Assembly: GCA_015063695.1 (NCBI GenBank)
Contig: SVTQ01000001.1
Span: forward strand, 1-64,000
Length of the DNA stretch: 64,000 nt
Origin: Oscillospiraceae bacterium
GTDB taxonomy: Bacteria; Bacillota; Clostridia; Oscillospirales; CAG-272
Direction: 5' to 3'
Under the pieces are notes generated by a model. That model worked only from the letters and a program-made list of their open reading frames with translations. It ran no database searches and had not been told where the DNA came from. Each line of letters starts with the position of its first letter. Position 1 is the stretch's first letter. Position numbers and translations under genes: made by a program. Positions 1-7,900 of the stretch are shown piece after piece.

Positions 1-923
1 TCGATGCAGGCCGAAGTGACAGAAAGGTTTCCGCAGTTGTAAACGGCGAATCCGTTTACTCCGAAGAAGTTGTTTGGTTCCCCAAGATCACTGAAGATCC
101 CAACTACCACTACAACGGAATTCTCGAAGCTATGAAGACAGCTGCTTCCAAGATGCCCAGAGTTGACGCTATCGGCGTTTCCTCCGCAGGCGTTTACGTT
201 GACAACAAGATCATGGTAGCTTCCCTCTTCCTCAAGGTTTCCGACGATGACTTCGAAAAGATGGTCAAGACCATGTATATCGACGTTGCTAAGGAAATCG
301 GTGACGTTCCCCTCGAAGTTGCTAACGACGGTGACGTAACTGCTCTCGCAGGCGCTATGGACCTTGGCGACAACAACGTTCTCGGTATCGCTATGGGTAC
401 ATCCGAAGCTGCAGGCTACGTTGACGGCAACGGTAACATCACAGGCTGGCTCAACGAGCTCGCTTTTGCTCCCGTTGACTTCTGCAAGGACGCTATGGTT
501 GATGAATGGTCCGGCGACTACGGCTGCGGCGTTAAGTACTTCTCTCAGGACGGCGTTATCAAGCTCGCTCCTGCTACAGGTATCGAACTCGACGAAAATG
601 CTTCTCCCGCTGAAAAGCTCAAGGTAGTTCAGAAGCTCATGGCAGAAGGCGATGAGCGCGCTGCTAAGATCTACCACACTATCGGTGTTTACTTCGGCTA
701 CGCGATCGCTTACTACGCAAAGTTCTATGATATCAAGCACGTTATCATCATGGGCCGTGTAACATCCGGCGAAGGCGGAACAATTCTTCTTGCAAGAGCT
801 AAGGAAGTTCTCGAAACAGAATATCCCGAGCTCGCTGCAAAGATAACTCTCCACATTCCCGATGAAAAGAGCAGAAGAGTCGGTCAGTCCGTTGCTGCTG
901 CTTCTCTTCCCGAAATCAAGTAA
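1..923 (+). CDS. ROK-family sugar kinase-like protein (5' end outside window)
   Basis: The reading frame is open from base 3 at the window edge, so an ATG at 132 is internal and the true start lies upstream. Residues just inside the edge (DAGRSDRKVSAV) resemble the N-terminal phosphate-binding motif of ROK/ASKHA kinases. NDGDVTALAG carries the likely catalytic Asp, and VLGIAMGTSEAAGYV matches the second ATP-binding segment. The usual ROK zinc motif (CxCGxxGCxE) is missing; DEWSGDYGCG stands in its place, so the substrate cannot be read from family rules. ROK proteins phosphorylate glucose, N-acetylglucosamine and similar hexoses, or act as repressors; no helix-turn-helix region is visible in the part seen. 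It precedes a polyol-phosphate dehydrogenase and an aldolase gene on the same strand, which favours a catabolic kinase. Confidence 0.8.
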   Translation, partial: DAGRSDRKVSAVVNGESVYSEEVVWFPKITEDPNYHYNGILEAMKTAASKMPRVDAIGVSSAGVYVDNKIMVASLFLKVSDDDFEKMVKTMYIDVAKEIGDVPLEVANDGDVTALAGAMDLGDNNVLGIAMGTSEAAGYVDGNGNITGWLNELAFAPVDFCKDAMVDEWSGDYGCGVKYFSQDGVIKLAPATGIELDENASPAEKLKVVQKLMAEGDERAAKIYHTIGVYFGYAIAYYAKFYDIKHVIIMGRVTSGEGGTILLARAKEVLETEYPELAAKITLHIPDEKSRRVGQSVAAASLPEIK

Positions 924-961
924 TTCAGAGTTTTAACCGATATTAAAGAATACGTACAGAC

Positions 962-989
962 GGCTTCCGCTTTTAAACGAGCGGAAGCC
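962..989 (+). other. Intercistronic hairpin between ROK and dehydrogenase genes
   Basis: A perfect 10-bp inverted repeat (GGCTTCCGCT / AGCGGAAGCC) with an 8-nt loop lies in the 98-bp gap. No U-tract follows, so it is more likely an RNA-processing or stability element, or a weak attenuator, than a full terminator. Confidence 0.5.
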
Positions 990-1021
990 ATTGTATGGAA
1001 TTTATATTATAAGGAAATAAT

Positions 1022-2215
1022 ATGAAAGCAGTAATTTTCGGTGCCGGTAATATCGGCAGAGGATTTATCGCTCCTCTCTTCTCTTTCGACGGTTGGGACG
1101 TTACCTTCATTGACGTTTCAAAGCCCGTAATCGAAAGAATTAATGCGGACGGCGAATATCCTCTTAATATCGTTGCAGGCGACAACTCAAAAACTCTTAC
1201 CGTAAAGAACGTAAGAGCTGTTGACGGAAATAATATTGAAGAAGCAGTTGAAGCTATTGCAAACTGCGACGCATGCGCAACTTGCGTTGGCGCAGGGGCG
1301 ATAAAGTATATTCTCCCCAACTTCATCAAGGGCGTTAAAAAGAGATTTGCCGATGGCAAGGGTCCCATCAATCTTCTTATCTGTGAAAACCTTATGGATG
1401 CTGACCTTTATATCAAGGGTCTTCTTGAAAAGGAGCTTACAACTGAAGAGCTTGAAACGGTAGGTCTCGTTGAGACCTCCGTCGGCAGAATGGTTCCCGT
1501 CCCCAAGGCGAAGGGCGAGGGTGAAAATCCCCTTTCCATCGCTGTTGAGGAATACGGCGTTCTTCCCGTTGACAAGGCGGCTTTCAAGGGTGAGGTCATA
1601 AACGTTAAAAACATCGTTCCCTTCACTCCCTTCCACTACTACGTTGAAAGAAAGCTTTATATCCACAACATGGGTCACGCTATCTGTGCTTATCTCGGCA
1701 AGGCTATGTTCGGCGACGAATATATTTATCAGAGCATCGAAAGACCCATTGTGCGCGTTATCGTTGAGGATGCGATGATTGAAAGCGCTATGGCTCTTTC
1801 AAAAAAATACGATACAGAGTTTGAGCCTCTTATGGCTCACGTCTGGGACCTTATCAGACGTTTCGGCAACAAGGCTCTCGGCGACACCTGCGCAAGAGTC
1901 GGCGGAGACATCCCCCGCAAGCTTGCGGCTTCCGACAGACTTGTAGGCGCTTCAAAGAATGTTCTTGAAAACGGCGGAAAGCCTGTTTTCGTTTGTCTCG
2001 GTGCGGCGGCGGCTCTTTATGAATATATGAAGGAAAATCCCGAAGAAACAGATGCAGTGTCTGTTCTCGCAAAGCTCTCTTCCCTTTCCGCAGAGGATGA
2101 GGTTACAAAATATATAATGTACTTCTATCCCATGTTCAAAGGGGAAAAGCCTCTTGAAGAAATACTATCTGCCGCAGATGCTCTCAAAAAGAGTGAGACG
2201 GGCATGATCGTATAA
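1022..2215 (+). CDS. mtlD: Mannitol-1-phosphate 5-dehydrogenase-like polyol-phosphate dehydrogenase
   Basis: The 397-residue protein starts with a Rossmann NAD-binding motif (GAGNIGRGFIAPL) and carries the polyol dehydrogenase signature RKLYIHNMGHAICAYLG in the middle, where mannitol-1-phosphate dehydrogenases have K, N and H as catalytic residues. This family interconverts a hexitol phosphate and fructose 6-phosphate with NAD(H) in the cytoplasm. The start is supported by AAGGA seven bases upstream. No mannitol PTS genes are nearby; it sits between a ROK kinase and a class II aldolase gene, so its physiological substrate may be another sugar or polyol phosphate. The family call is firm, the exact substrate is inference. 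Confidence 0.85.
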   Translation: MKAVIFGAGNIGRGFIAPLFSFDGWDVTFIDVSKPVIERINADGEYPLNIVAGDNSKTLTVKNVRAVDGNNIEEAVEAIANCDACATCVGAGAIKYILPNFIKGVKKRFADGKGPINLLICENLMDADLYIKGLLEKELTTEELETVGLVETSVGRMVPVPKAKGEGENPLSIAVEEYGVLPVDKAAFKGEVINVKNIVPFTPFHYYVERKLYIHNMGHAICAYLGKAMFGDEYIYQSIERPIVRVIVEDAMIESAMALSKKYDTEFEPLMAHVWDLIRRFGNKALGDTCARVGGDIPRKLAASDRLVGASKNVLENGGKPVFVCLGAAAALYEYMKENPEETDAVSVLAKLSSLSAEDEVTKYIMYFYPMFKGEKPLEEILSAADALKKSETGMIV

Positions 2216-2258
2216 AATCATCAAATGTAGTTTTCCACAGAATTTCATATACCAAAAC

Positions 2259-2294
2259 GGGTCGTCGAAGGCGCCGACCCCTACCGTTAGGCTG
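2259..2294. repeat. Intergenic hairpin with CCCCTACCG tail, copy 1
   Basis: A hairpin (GGGTCG / CGACCC) is followed directly by the tail CCCCTACCGTTAGGCTG. The same tail, with one base change, follows a hairpin of different arm sequence at 6779-6812, and shorter CCCCTAC tails follow hairpins near 4047 and 35372. This marks a short dispersed palindromic element. It lies in the 130-bp gap before the aldolase gene. Confidence 0.6.
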
Positions 2295-2345
2295 TGAGCC
2301 ACATTAAAAAGTCAAAAAAATCTTATATAAATTGGAGTATTAAAA

Positions 2346-3209
2346 ATGTTAGTATCAGCAAAAGAAATGCTTACAAAAGCAAAAGCAGGCCACTATGCAG
2401 TTGGTCAGTTCAACATCAACAACCTCGAATGGACTAAGGCAGTTCTTCTCACAGCAGAAGAGCTCAAAAGCCCCGTTATCCTCGGTGTTTCCGAAGGTGC
2501 AGGTAAGTACATGTGCGGCTACAAGACAGTAGTTGGTATGGTTGAAGGCATGATCGAATGCCTCGGCATTACTGTTCCCGTTGCTCTTCACCTCGACCAC
2601 GGCTCCTACGACGGATGCATGGCTTGTATCGAAGCAGGCTTCTCTTCCGTAATGTTCGACGGTTCTCACTACCCCATCGAAGAAAACATCGCAAAGACAA
2701 AGGAACTCATCGCTATCACTGCTGAAAAGGGTATGTCCCTCGAAGCTGAAGTTGGTTCCATCGGCGGCGAAGAAGACGGCGTTATCGGCGCAGGCGAATG
2801 TGCTGACCCCGCAGAATGCAAGATGATCGCTGACCTCGGCGTTACAATGCTCGCTGCAGGTATCGGTAATATCCACGGTAAGTACCCCGAAAACTGGGCT
2901 GGTCTCTCCTTCGAAACTCTCGACGCTATCCAGCAGCAGACAGGCGATATGCCCCTCGTTCTCCACGGCGGTACAGGTATCCCTGCTGACATGATCCAGA
3001 AGGCAATCTCCCTCGGCGTTTCCAAGATCAACGTTAACACAGAATGTCAGATCTCCTTCGCAGAAGCTACTCGTAAGTACATCGAAGAAGGTAAGGACCT
3101 CCAGGGTAAGGGCTTTGACCCCAGAAAGCTCCTCGCTCCCGGCGTAGAAGCTATCAAGGCTACAGTTAAGGAAAAGATGGAACTCTTCGGTTCCGTTGGC
3201 AAGGCGTAA
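2346..3209 (+). CDS. fba: Class II fructose-bisphosphate aldolase
   Basis: The 287-residue protein is a zinc-dependent class II aldolase that cleaves fructose 1,6-bisphosphate, or a related ketose bisphosphate, into DHAP and an aldehyde. Visible motifs are VALHLDHGSYDG (metal-binding His and catalytic Asp region), GSIGGEEDGV, the second metal His in GIGNIHGKYP, the phosphate loop VLHGGTGIP and the closing INVNTE motif. Length is normal. The start has GGAG eight bases upstream. It is last in a + strand group with a ROK kinase and a MtlD-like dehydrogenase and is followed by a double terminator. It could be the housekeeping glycolytic aldolase or dedicated to the sugar cluster; codon use is highly biased, which suggests strong expression. 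Confidence 0.92.
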   Translation: MLVSAKEMLTKAKAGHYAVGQFNINNLEWTKAVLLTAEELKSPVILGVSEGAGKYMCGYKTVVGMVEGMIECLGITVPVALHLDHGSYDGCMACIEAGFSSVMFDGSHYPIEENIAKTKELIAITAEKGMSLEAEVGSIGGEEDGVIGAGECADPAECKMIADLGVTMLAAGIGNIHGKYPENWAGLSFETLDAIQQQTGDMPLVLHGGTGIPADMIQKAISLGVSKINVNTECQISFAEATRKYIEEGKDLQGKGFDPRKLLAPGVEAIKATVKEKMELFGSVGKA

Positions 3210-3230
3210 ATTTAATAACGCTTGAATTAC

Positions 3231-3307
3231 GGGGAGGGAGCCTTTTTGAAAAAAGGCTCCCTCCCCGAACCCCTCCCTCCAAAAACTTTTGGAAGGAGTT
3301 TTTTTAT
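3231..3307 (+). terminator. Tandem intrinsic terminator after the aldolase gene
   Basis: Two hairpins follow the stop codon. The first pairs GGGGAGGGAGCC with GGCTCCCTCCCC (extended by T/A runs). The second pairs CTCC-TCCAAAA with TTTTGGA-GGAG and runs into seven T residues, the classical rho-independent form. Confidence 0.85.
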
Positions 3308-3322
3308 ATTATAATACGACCG

Positions 3323-3352
3323 AAAAAAGGGGAGCCTCAGCTCCCCTTTTTT
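3323..3352. terminator. Bidirectional terminator hairpin
   Basis: A perfect 13-bp stem (AAAAAAGGGGAGC / GCTCCCCTTTTTT) with a CTCA loop is flanked by A and T runs, so it can end transcription in both directions between the convergent aldolase and yjbQ genes. Confidence 0.8.
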
Positions 3353-3424
3353 GCAGTTGTTCGTTCATTATATTACGAGTACTATGTTTTACCTATACCC
3401 TTTTTAAAAGTCTTTGAAAAGGGG

Positions 3425-3460
3425 TATGGGGAAAACTTTCTTCAGAAAGTTTTCCCCATA
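3425..3460 (-). terminator. Strong hairpin downstream of yjbQ
   Basis: A perfect 17-bp inverted repeat with a 2-nt tip (TATGGGGAAAACTTTCT and its complement) lies eight bases beyond the yjbQ stop codon. Read on the minus strand it is followed by CCCCTTTT, so it probably ends the long sugar operon. Confidence 0.7.
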
Positions 3461-3467
3461 AATTCAA

Positions 3468-3968
3468 TTATTCGCCCATTACGACTACTTCGCAAACTCT
3501 TTCACGTTCACGAACCTGGTCCCAGTCGATGAAGTAGATAAAGCCGAAATCTCCGAGGGAGGGCTTACCGTTTTCAAGAACGATGTTTTCACTTCTGCCG
3601 AAGAAAACGGAACGGAGGTGAGCATCTGTGTTAAGGCTGCCGTAAGCAACTTCGCCGGGGCAAGAGAGGGCGAATTCGATGTGCTTAGGACCCGGATGAT
3701 AGTACTGACCTTCTGTTCTGCATGTAGGGATGATCTTTTCCATAATTTCGATAAGGTCCATCTGCATGTATTCTCTGCCGTAGTAGTTTGTATCGTGGGA
3801 GGATTCCTGAACGATAACGGAGCATGTTGTGTGGTGAGAATAAACGGTGATAAGACCGTTCTTGATGCCGGATTCTTCAACGATCTTCTTTACTTCGTCA
3901 GTAACGTTGTGAAAGTGAGGAAGGTGGTTTCTGGACTGAAGCTTGATTTTTCCGATGTAAACAGACAT
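3468..3968 (-). CDS. yjbQ: YjbQ family protein (UPF0047)
   Basis: The 166-residue protein matches the YjbQ/UPF0047 family over its full length. Conserved landmarks are VYSHHTTCSVIVQE near the N-terminus, YHPGPKHIEFALSCPGE in the middle and LGDFGFIYFIDWD near the end; the His residues line the putative metal or phosphate site. YjbQ proteins have weak thiamine-phosphate synthase activity, but their physiological role is unsettled. Here it is the most distal minus-strand gene behind a sugar operon (147 bp after the TIM-like gene), which hints at a job in sugar-phosphate metabolism. A weak hairpin at 4010-4025 (CCCGA / TCGGG) lies in the gap. The start is preceded by AGAGG. Confidence 0.9.
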   Translation of the reverse strand: MSVYIGKIKLQSRNHLPHFHNVTDEVKKIVEESGIKNGLITVYSHHTTCSVIVQESSHDTNYYGREYMQMDLIEIMEKIIPTCRTEGQYYHPGPKHIEFALSCPGEVAYGSLNTDAHLRSVFFGRSENIVLENGKPSLGDFGFIYFIDWDQVRERERVCEVVVMGE

Positions 3969-4046
3969 TTCTTTTTACCTCTTTATAATTATAAATTTGT
4001 TTTTATTTTTACCCGAGCTTTCGGGTTTGTTTTTAACGATGAATAA

Positions 4047-4096
4047 ACGGGCATTTGTAAGCGGACGAACAATATCGCCCCTACAAGCACACGTTG
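4047..4096. repeat. Intergenic hairpin-tail element, second subtype, copy 1
   Basis: A degenerate inverted repeat (ACGGGC... / ...ATCGCCC) is followed by CCCCTAC and, a few bases on, ACACGTTGG. The element at 35369-35410 has the same order: ACGGGC, a hairpin, CCCCTAC and ACACGTTGG. It lies between the TIM-like gene and yjbQ. Confidence 0.5.
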
Positions 4097-4115
4097 GAGA
4101 TTTTTGGGGCGCGCT

Positions 4116-4814
4116 TTAGTGAATTTCGTCCCAGGCTTTTCTGAGGTTGAAGAGCATTTCTTCAACCATAGCGTAAGGATCGGGAGCCTTGATGATACCG
4201 CTTGTTGAGCCTGTTGCAAAAGCACCTGCCTTAATAACGTCATAAACGTCCTTGCCGTTTGAGATACCTGCGCCCTGAAGCACCATAATGTCGGGATTGA
4301 TCTCTCTTACAGCTTCAATGGTCGCCTTTACGTAGTCCATATCGCTTGTCGTACCTGTTCCGATAAGCTCGGTAGGTTCAGCAACGATGAGGTTGGGAGC
4401 CATGTGAGCAACCTCTGCAACCTCTTCAACAGTGCTTGCACAAACGATAGTTGCAAGGCCGACCTCGTCAGCGCGTTCGATGGTCTTTTTAAGGGTCTCC
4501 ATTGAAACGGGGCACTCTGCATGGTTGAGCATAACGCCAACCGCTCCTGCCGCCTTTACAGCCTCGGGAAGAACGGAGCCGAGTCCGCGTCCCACCTCAA
4601 GAGCGTCCATGTGCTGAGCGTATACGTGAATTCTCTCGGTATTGTCAGCAAGAAGCTTGATATCTGTATACTGAGGAGTTACGATCACGTCAACGTCATA
4701 TTTTGCCGCGACCTTGTCAATTACCTTGGCAAGAGCAAGCATCTTCTCACCGTAAAGATAAGCCTTTGGGCCTATTTCGAAAAAGGGAGGTCTTATAGTA
4801 TAGTTCTTGTACAT
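4116..4814 (-). CDS. Triose-phosphate isomerase family protein, short archaeal type
   Basis: At 232 residues this is close to the short archaeal form of TIM, not the ~250-residue bacterial form. The catalytic set is visible: Lys in GPKAYLYGEK, His in VYAQHMDALEVG, Glu in LIVAEPTELIGTG, and a phosphate loop in LQGAGISNGKD. It should isomerise a triose phosphate or a short-chain ketose phosphate. In several bacteria, TIM paralogues in sugar operons act on tetrulose phosphates (EryH in erythritol catabolism), so a role beyond glycolysis is plausible. It lies 11 bp behind the SIS isomerase gene in the sugar operon; no standard tpiA is present in the window. Confidence 0.85.
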   Translation of the reverse strand: MYKNYTIRPPFFEIGPKAYLYGEKMLALAKVIDKVAAKYDVDVIVTPQYTDIKLLADNTERIHVYAQHMDALEVGRGLGSVLPEAVKAAGAVGVMLNHAECPVSMETLKKTIERADEVGLATIVCASTVEEVAEVAHMAPNLIVAEPTELIGTGTTSDMDYVKATIEAVREINPDIMVLQGAGISNGKDVYDVIKAGAFATGSTSGIIKAPDPYAMVEEMLFNLRKAWDEIH

Positions 4815-4825
4815 TTCAGCTCTCC

Positions 4826-5419
4826 TTATTTATTAAGCATTTCGCCTACTGCTCCGCCCGGATGGATAAGTCCGAACATTTCGCGCTTGTAATCGGTCTC
4901 TTCCATGAGCGCCGCAAGAAGGGCATCAAAAATACCGATGGTCGCAACGTAGCTTGCAGTAGCCATATAGTTGTATTTATCGCTTTCTCTCTCAATTTTA
5001 AGAGGAAGAATGATGTCAGCGCACTTTGCAAGTGTTCCTTCCATATTCTCTGTAACCGCAATAAGGGTCGCACCCTTCTTGTTGCAAACGGAGATAATAG
5101 GAAGAAGCTCTGCTGTTTTACCGCCGCGGGAGACCATGATCATAACGTCGTCCTTCTTGAGCGCACCGAGACCGCCGTGAACTGCTTCGCAGGGAGGCAT
5201 GAACTGCGCGCCTCTCTCGATACAGCAGAGGGAGTGAGCAAACTTCTTAGCCGCGATACCTGAAGAACCGCTTGCGCAGGTCATAATTCTGTCGCAGCTT
5301 GCAAGAGCGTCAACTGCCTTTCCGAAAGCTTCCCAATCCATGTATTCGAGAATATCGGCAAGGGCTTTTGTTTCAATGGTAAGGGAGGAACGAGCCTCGT
5401 TTAAAGATTGTTCTTTCAT
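4826..5419 (-). CDS. SIS-domain sugar-phosphate isomerase, KpsF/GutQ-like without CBS domains
   Basis: The 197-residue protein is a single SIS domain. Motifs typical of arabinose-5-phosphate isomerases are present: CASGSSGIAAKKFAHSL, PPCEAVHGGLG, SRGGKTAELL and the C-terminal HPGGAVGEML. KpsF enzymes are ~320 residues with two CBS domains; these are absent here, so this is a minimal isomerase domain and may act on a different sugar phosphate (3-hexulose-6-phosphate isomerases are also short SIS proteins). The start has AAGGAG seven bases upstream. It is 12 bp behind the ceramidase-fold gene and 11 bp ahead of the TIM-like gene, so it is co-transcribed with both. Confidence 0.85.
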   Translation of the reverse strand: MKEQSLNEARSSLTIETKALADILEYMDWEAFGKAVDALASCDRIMTCASGSSGIAAKKFAHSLCCIERGAQFMPPCEAVHGGLGALKKDDVMIMVSRGGKTAELLPIISVCNKKGATLIAVTENMEGTLAKCADIILPLKIERESDKYNYMATASYVATIGIFDALLAALMEETDYKREMFGLIHPGGAVGEMLNK

Positions 5420-5431
5420 GTTAACTCCTTA

Positions 5432-6712
5432 TTAAAGCTCATTCATAAGCTCAAGCATGTTTTTAATAACAACTGCACCTGCTTCGGGGGTGTAGAGAGA
5501 GGTTCCCACTTCATAGCCGCCTTCGGCAAGAGATTCGGGAGTGCAGATATAACCGGAAAGTGCACCGTTTGTACATTCAAATACAAACGCCTTCTTGGAG
5601 GTTGAAGCTTCCTTGAGCTGAAGACCGAACTCAACGAAGATCTCACCCTGAAGGGCGAATATCATCGTGTCCCCGATGGTTACAACACCGATTTCGCAAG
5701 GCATTTCTTCAGTTTCGAGAGTGCCGTGGATCTTCTCATACTTTGCGTATGCGTATTCGTTTTCAGCACCGAACATGGTAAGCTCTGCGTTACGCTTTCT
5801 GATATAGTCGCTGTCGTCCATTTCTCTGAACACGCGGCGCGCCTCTTCCATATTCTTTTCTGCCACTTCAAGAGTGGGGAAAGAACGGATGGGAAGCTCT
5901 ATATCTCTTGTAACGTAATTTATCTTAATATCGGAAGAATATTCCATTCTTTCGAGGCAGTGATAAACTTCAACGCCGATAGTTGTGCCTACGCGGCAAG
6001 CTTCCTCAAAGGTCTGATCCGTTCTGAAATATCTGGAGCTCTGGTTACCCGAAGTACCCTGAGCAAACATAAATACCGCATCGGGAGTTGTCCACTTAAG
6101 ATAATTCCTTATGTAACCGGGGTAGTCGGCAGTTACTACGAGGCTTTCCGCGTGGAGATACGTGGGATGAAGAGCATATCCGAGGAGGACTGCGCGAACC
6201 TTATCGTCCATATCCTTAACTGCAAGAACGTTTACAGTGGGATCCTGAACGTCTTCGGGATGACGGCGGTTACCGCCGACGCCCTGTTCTCTTCCGCAGT
6301 AGCCGATCTCTGTGCCGAGCTTTGCTTCAAAGGTATTTGCCATCGCTTCCTTAATTATCTTTTCGATACAGTCAAGAAGGAAAGCGCAGTATTCGGGGTC
6401 GTTATCGCTTCCGTCCTCATATTCGGATGCCCAAGGGGTTGATGACCAAGGCCCGGAATGAGTGTGGGAAGTGGTGAGCATTATCTGAAGACCCGGAAAT
6501 CTGCTTCTGATCTGTTTGGTAAAAGGCTTACCAAAATAAAGCAGGTCAAGGGTCACCCAGACGATCTGTTTTTCACCGTCGTCAAGATAGAGAGCGGCGG
6601 CATAAAGAGGGTCGTGAACTCCGATATTGGGTCTGGGACAATGGGGATATCCCGACATTTCAATTCCCTCTTTCGGAGAAATATCAATTATAGATACTCC
6701 GGCTTTAAGCAT
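5432..6712 (-). CDS. Neutral/alkaline ceramidase-fold hydrolase, cytoplasmic
   Basis: The 426-residue protein matches the N-terminal catalytic domain of neutral/alkaline ceramidases: an opening VSIIDISPKEGIEMSGY, zinc-site motif TTSHTHSGP near residue 85, LHPTYL, DYPGY and FAQGTSGNQSSR. It lacks a signal peptide and the C-terminal immunoglobulin-like domain of secreted ceramidases (usually over 600 residues), so a cytoplasmic amidase acting on a small substrate is more likely than lipid hydrolysis. It sits inside an amino-sugar operon after nagA (101-bp gap with a hairpin element) and 12 bp ahead of a SIS isomerase gene. Removal of an N-acyl group from a sugar or glycoconjugate is a reasonable guess, but no substrate can be read from the sequence. 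Confidence 0.78.
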   Translation of the reverse strand: MLKAGVSIIDISPKEGIEMSGYPHCPRPNIGVHDPLYAAALYLDDGEKQIVWVTLDLLYFGKPFTKQIRSRFPGLQIMLTTSHTHSGPWSSTPWASEYEDGSDNDPEYCAFLLDCIEKIIKEAMANTFEAKLGTEIGYCGREQGVGGNRRHPEDVQDPTVNVLAVKDMDDKVRAVLLGYALHPTYLHAESLVVTADYPGYIRNYLKWTTPDAVFMFAQGTSGNQSSRYFRTDQTFEEACRVGTTIGVEVYHCLERMEYSSDIKINYVTRDIELPIRSFPTLEVAEKNMEEARRVFREMDDSDYIRKRNAELTMFGAENEYAYAKYEKIHGTLETEEMPCEIGVVTIGDTMIFALQGEIFVEFGLQLKEASTSKKAFVFECTNGALSGYICTPESLAEGGYEVGTSLYTPEAGAVVIKNMLELMNEL

Positions 6713-6778
6713 AATGTTTTTCCTTTCAGAAAATAATTATAGGATTTTGATTACCTCACGGCATCCTTTTTTGGGAGC

Positions 6779-6812
6779 GGGAGGACCAAGGCCCTCCCCT
6801 ACCGTAAGGCTG
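6779..6812. repeat. Intergenic hairpin with CCCCTACCG tail, copy 2
   Basis: A hairpin (GGGAGG / CCTCCC) is followed by the tail CCCCTACCGTAAGGCTG, nearly identical to the tail at 2278-2294 although the hairpin arms differ. It lies just beyond the nagA stop codon and may also attenuate transcription inside the operon. Confidence 0.6.
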
Positions 6813-6813
6813 A

Positions 6814-7899
6814 TTAAAAGCTTGTATAAACTTTGAGCAGGTCAAGCTCTTCGTTCAGAATTAGGATATCCGCATCCTTCCCTTCTTCAAGGGTTCCGAC
6901 GCTGTCAAGTCGGCAGACCTTTGCAGGAGTTGCGGCAGTTATTCTGAAGACCTCGGGCACGGTAAATCCAAGAGCTTTGAAGTTCTTGGCGACCTTGTCC
7001 ATGGTGAGCTTACTTCCGTAAAGCTCTCCGTCGATCACGTTGATATCGGTATCACTGTCGTCACCCGTGCAGGCATCGGTAACACCCATAATACGGTCAA
7101 CGCCTACGGTCTTGACCGCAAGTTTAACCATATCTCCTCTCACGTGAACGCCCTTACTGTCACAGATTATCTCGTAGTAAAGGTCGTCGCAGAGGAGCGC
7201 CGCGCAGTCAAAGGACACTTCGATGGTGCCGTCGTATTCGGTGGGGTCTATGGAAGAGCCCGTCGCGTCAAAGAGATGGGTCACTATCTTTGCGCCTGCA
7301 TCTGCCGCCGCATATACTTCATTGGGAGCTGCACATGAGTGGCCCATGGCGGGGACTATTCCCGCTCCTGCAATATCCTTAACAAATTGCAGTGTTCCTT
7401 CGACTTCGGGAGAACATGTCCATTGTCTTACAACTTCTTCAGCGGCGATCTCCATGTATTCTTCCCTCTTTATTGCTTGTCCCTCATCAACAGGAGATGC
7501 TCCGAAGGACGGGTTGAGATAGGGACCTTCAAGGTGTACGCCTTTTATGTTACCGAAGGATGCCATAGCATTCTTTACGGTTCTCACGTGAGAAAGAAGC
7601 ACTTCATGGGTAAATCCTCTGTAAATGGTACAAAGGAGAGATGTCGTGCCGTGGGCGAGGTGGAATTTTGACATTCCCTCGGGGTCTTCGTGACACCAAT
7701 ACTGACCGCCTGCGTGGCAGTGGATATCAACAAATCCGGGGGCGATATACTTACCGCCAAAGTCATGTACTTCTCCGACGGGAGCCGCAAGGTCGGACTT
7801 TTCACCTGCGAAAACGATTTTACCGTTTTCAACAGCTACGGCTCCGTCATCGACAACACATTCGGGAAGAACTACTCTTCCGTAAAGTGTATAATTCAT
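6814..7899 (-). CDS. nagA: N-acetylglucosamine-6-phosphate deacetylase
   Basis: The 361-residue amidohydrolase starts with a small beta-sandwich, then shows the metal motif VDIHCHAGG, the metal-binding Glu in VHLEGPYLNPSFGA, GHSCAAPNEVYAAADAG, THLFDATGS and the catalytic Asp in VTDACTGDD. NagA removes acetate from GlcNAc-6-phosphate to give GlcN-6-phosphate. THLFDATG deviates from the usual THLFNAM, so a related N-acylated sugar phosphate is possible. The start codon lies one base after the stop of the upstream NagB-like gene, implying translational coupling. Acetate released here could feed ackA, which is nearby. Confidence 0.9.
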   Translation of the reverse strand: MNYTLYGRVVLPECVVDDGAVAVENGKIVFAGEKSDLAAPVGEVHDFGGKYIAPGFVDIHCHAGGQYWCHEDPEGMSKFHLAHGTTSLLCTIYRGFTHEVLLSHVRTVKNAMASFGNIKGVHLEGPYLNPSFGASPVDEGQAIKREEYMEIAAEEVVRQWTCSPEVEGTLQFVKDIAGAGIVPAMGHSCAAPNEVYAAADAGAKIVTHLFDATGSSIDPTEYDGTIEVSFDCAALLCDDLYYEIICDSKGVHVRGDMVKLAVKTVGVDRIMGVTDACTGDDSDTDINVIDGELYGSKLTMDKVAKNFKALGFTVPEVFRITAATPAKVCRLDSVGTLEEGKDADILILNEELDLLKVYTSF

Positions 7900-7900
7900 A

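Noticed and set aside
132..134. ATG as start of the ROK protein
   Set aside because: The frame is open upstream to the edge and encodes the N-terminal phosphate-binding motif of the family.
5726..6442. 238-codon plus-strand open frame opposite the ceramidase-fold gene
   Set aside because: No ribosome binding site or family match; it mirrors the biased codons of the real gene.
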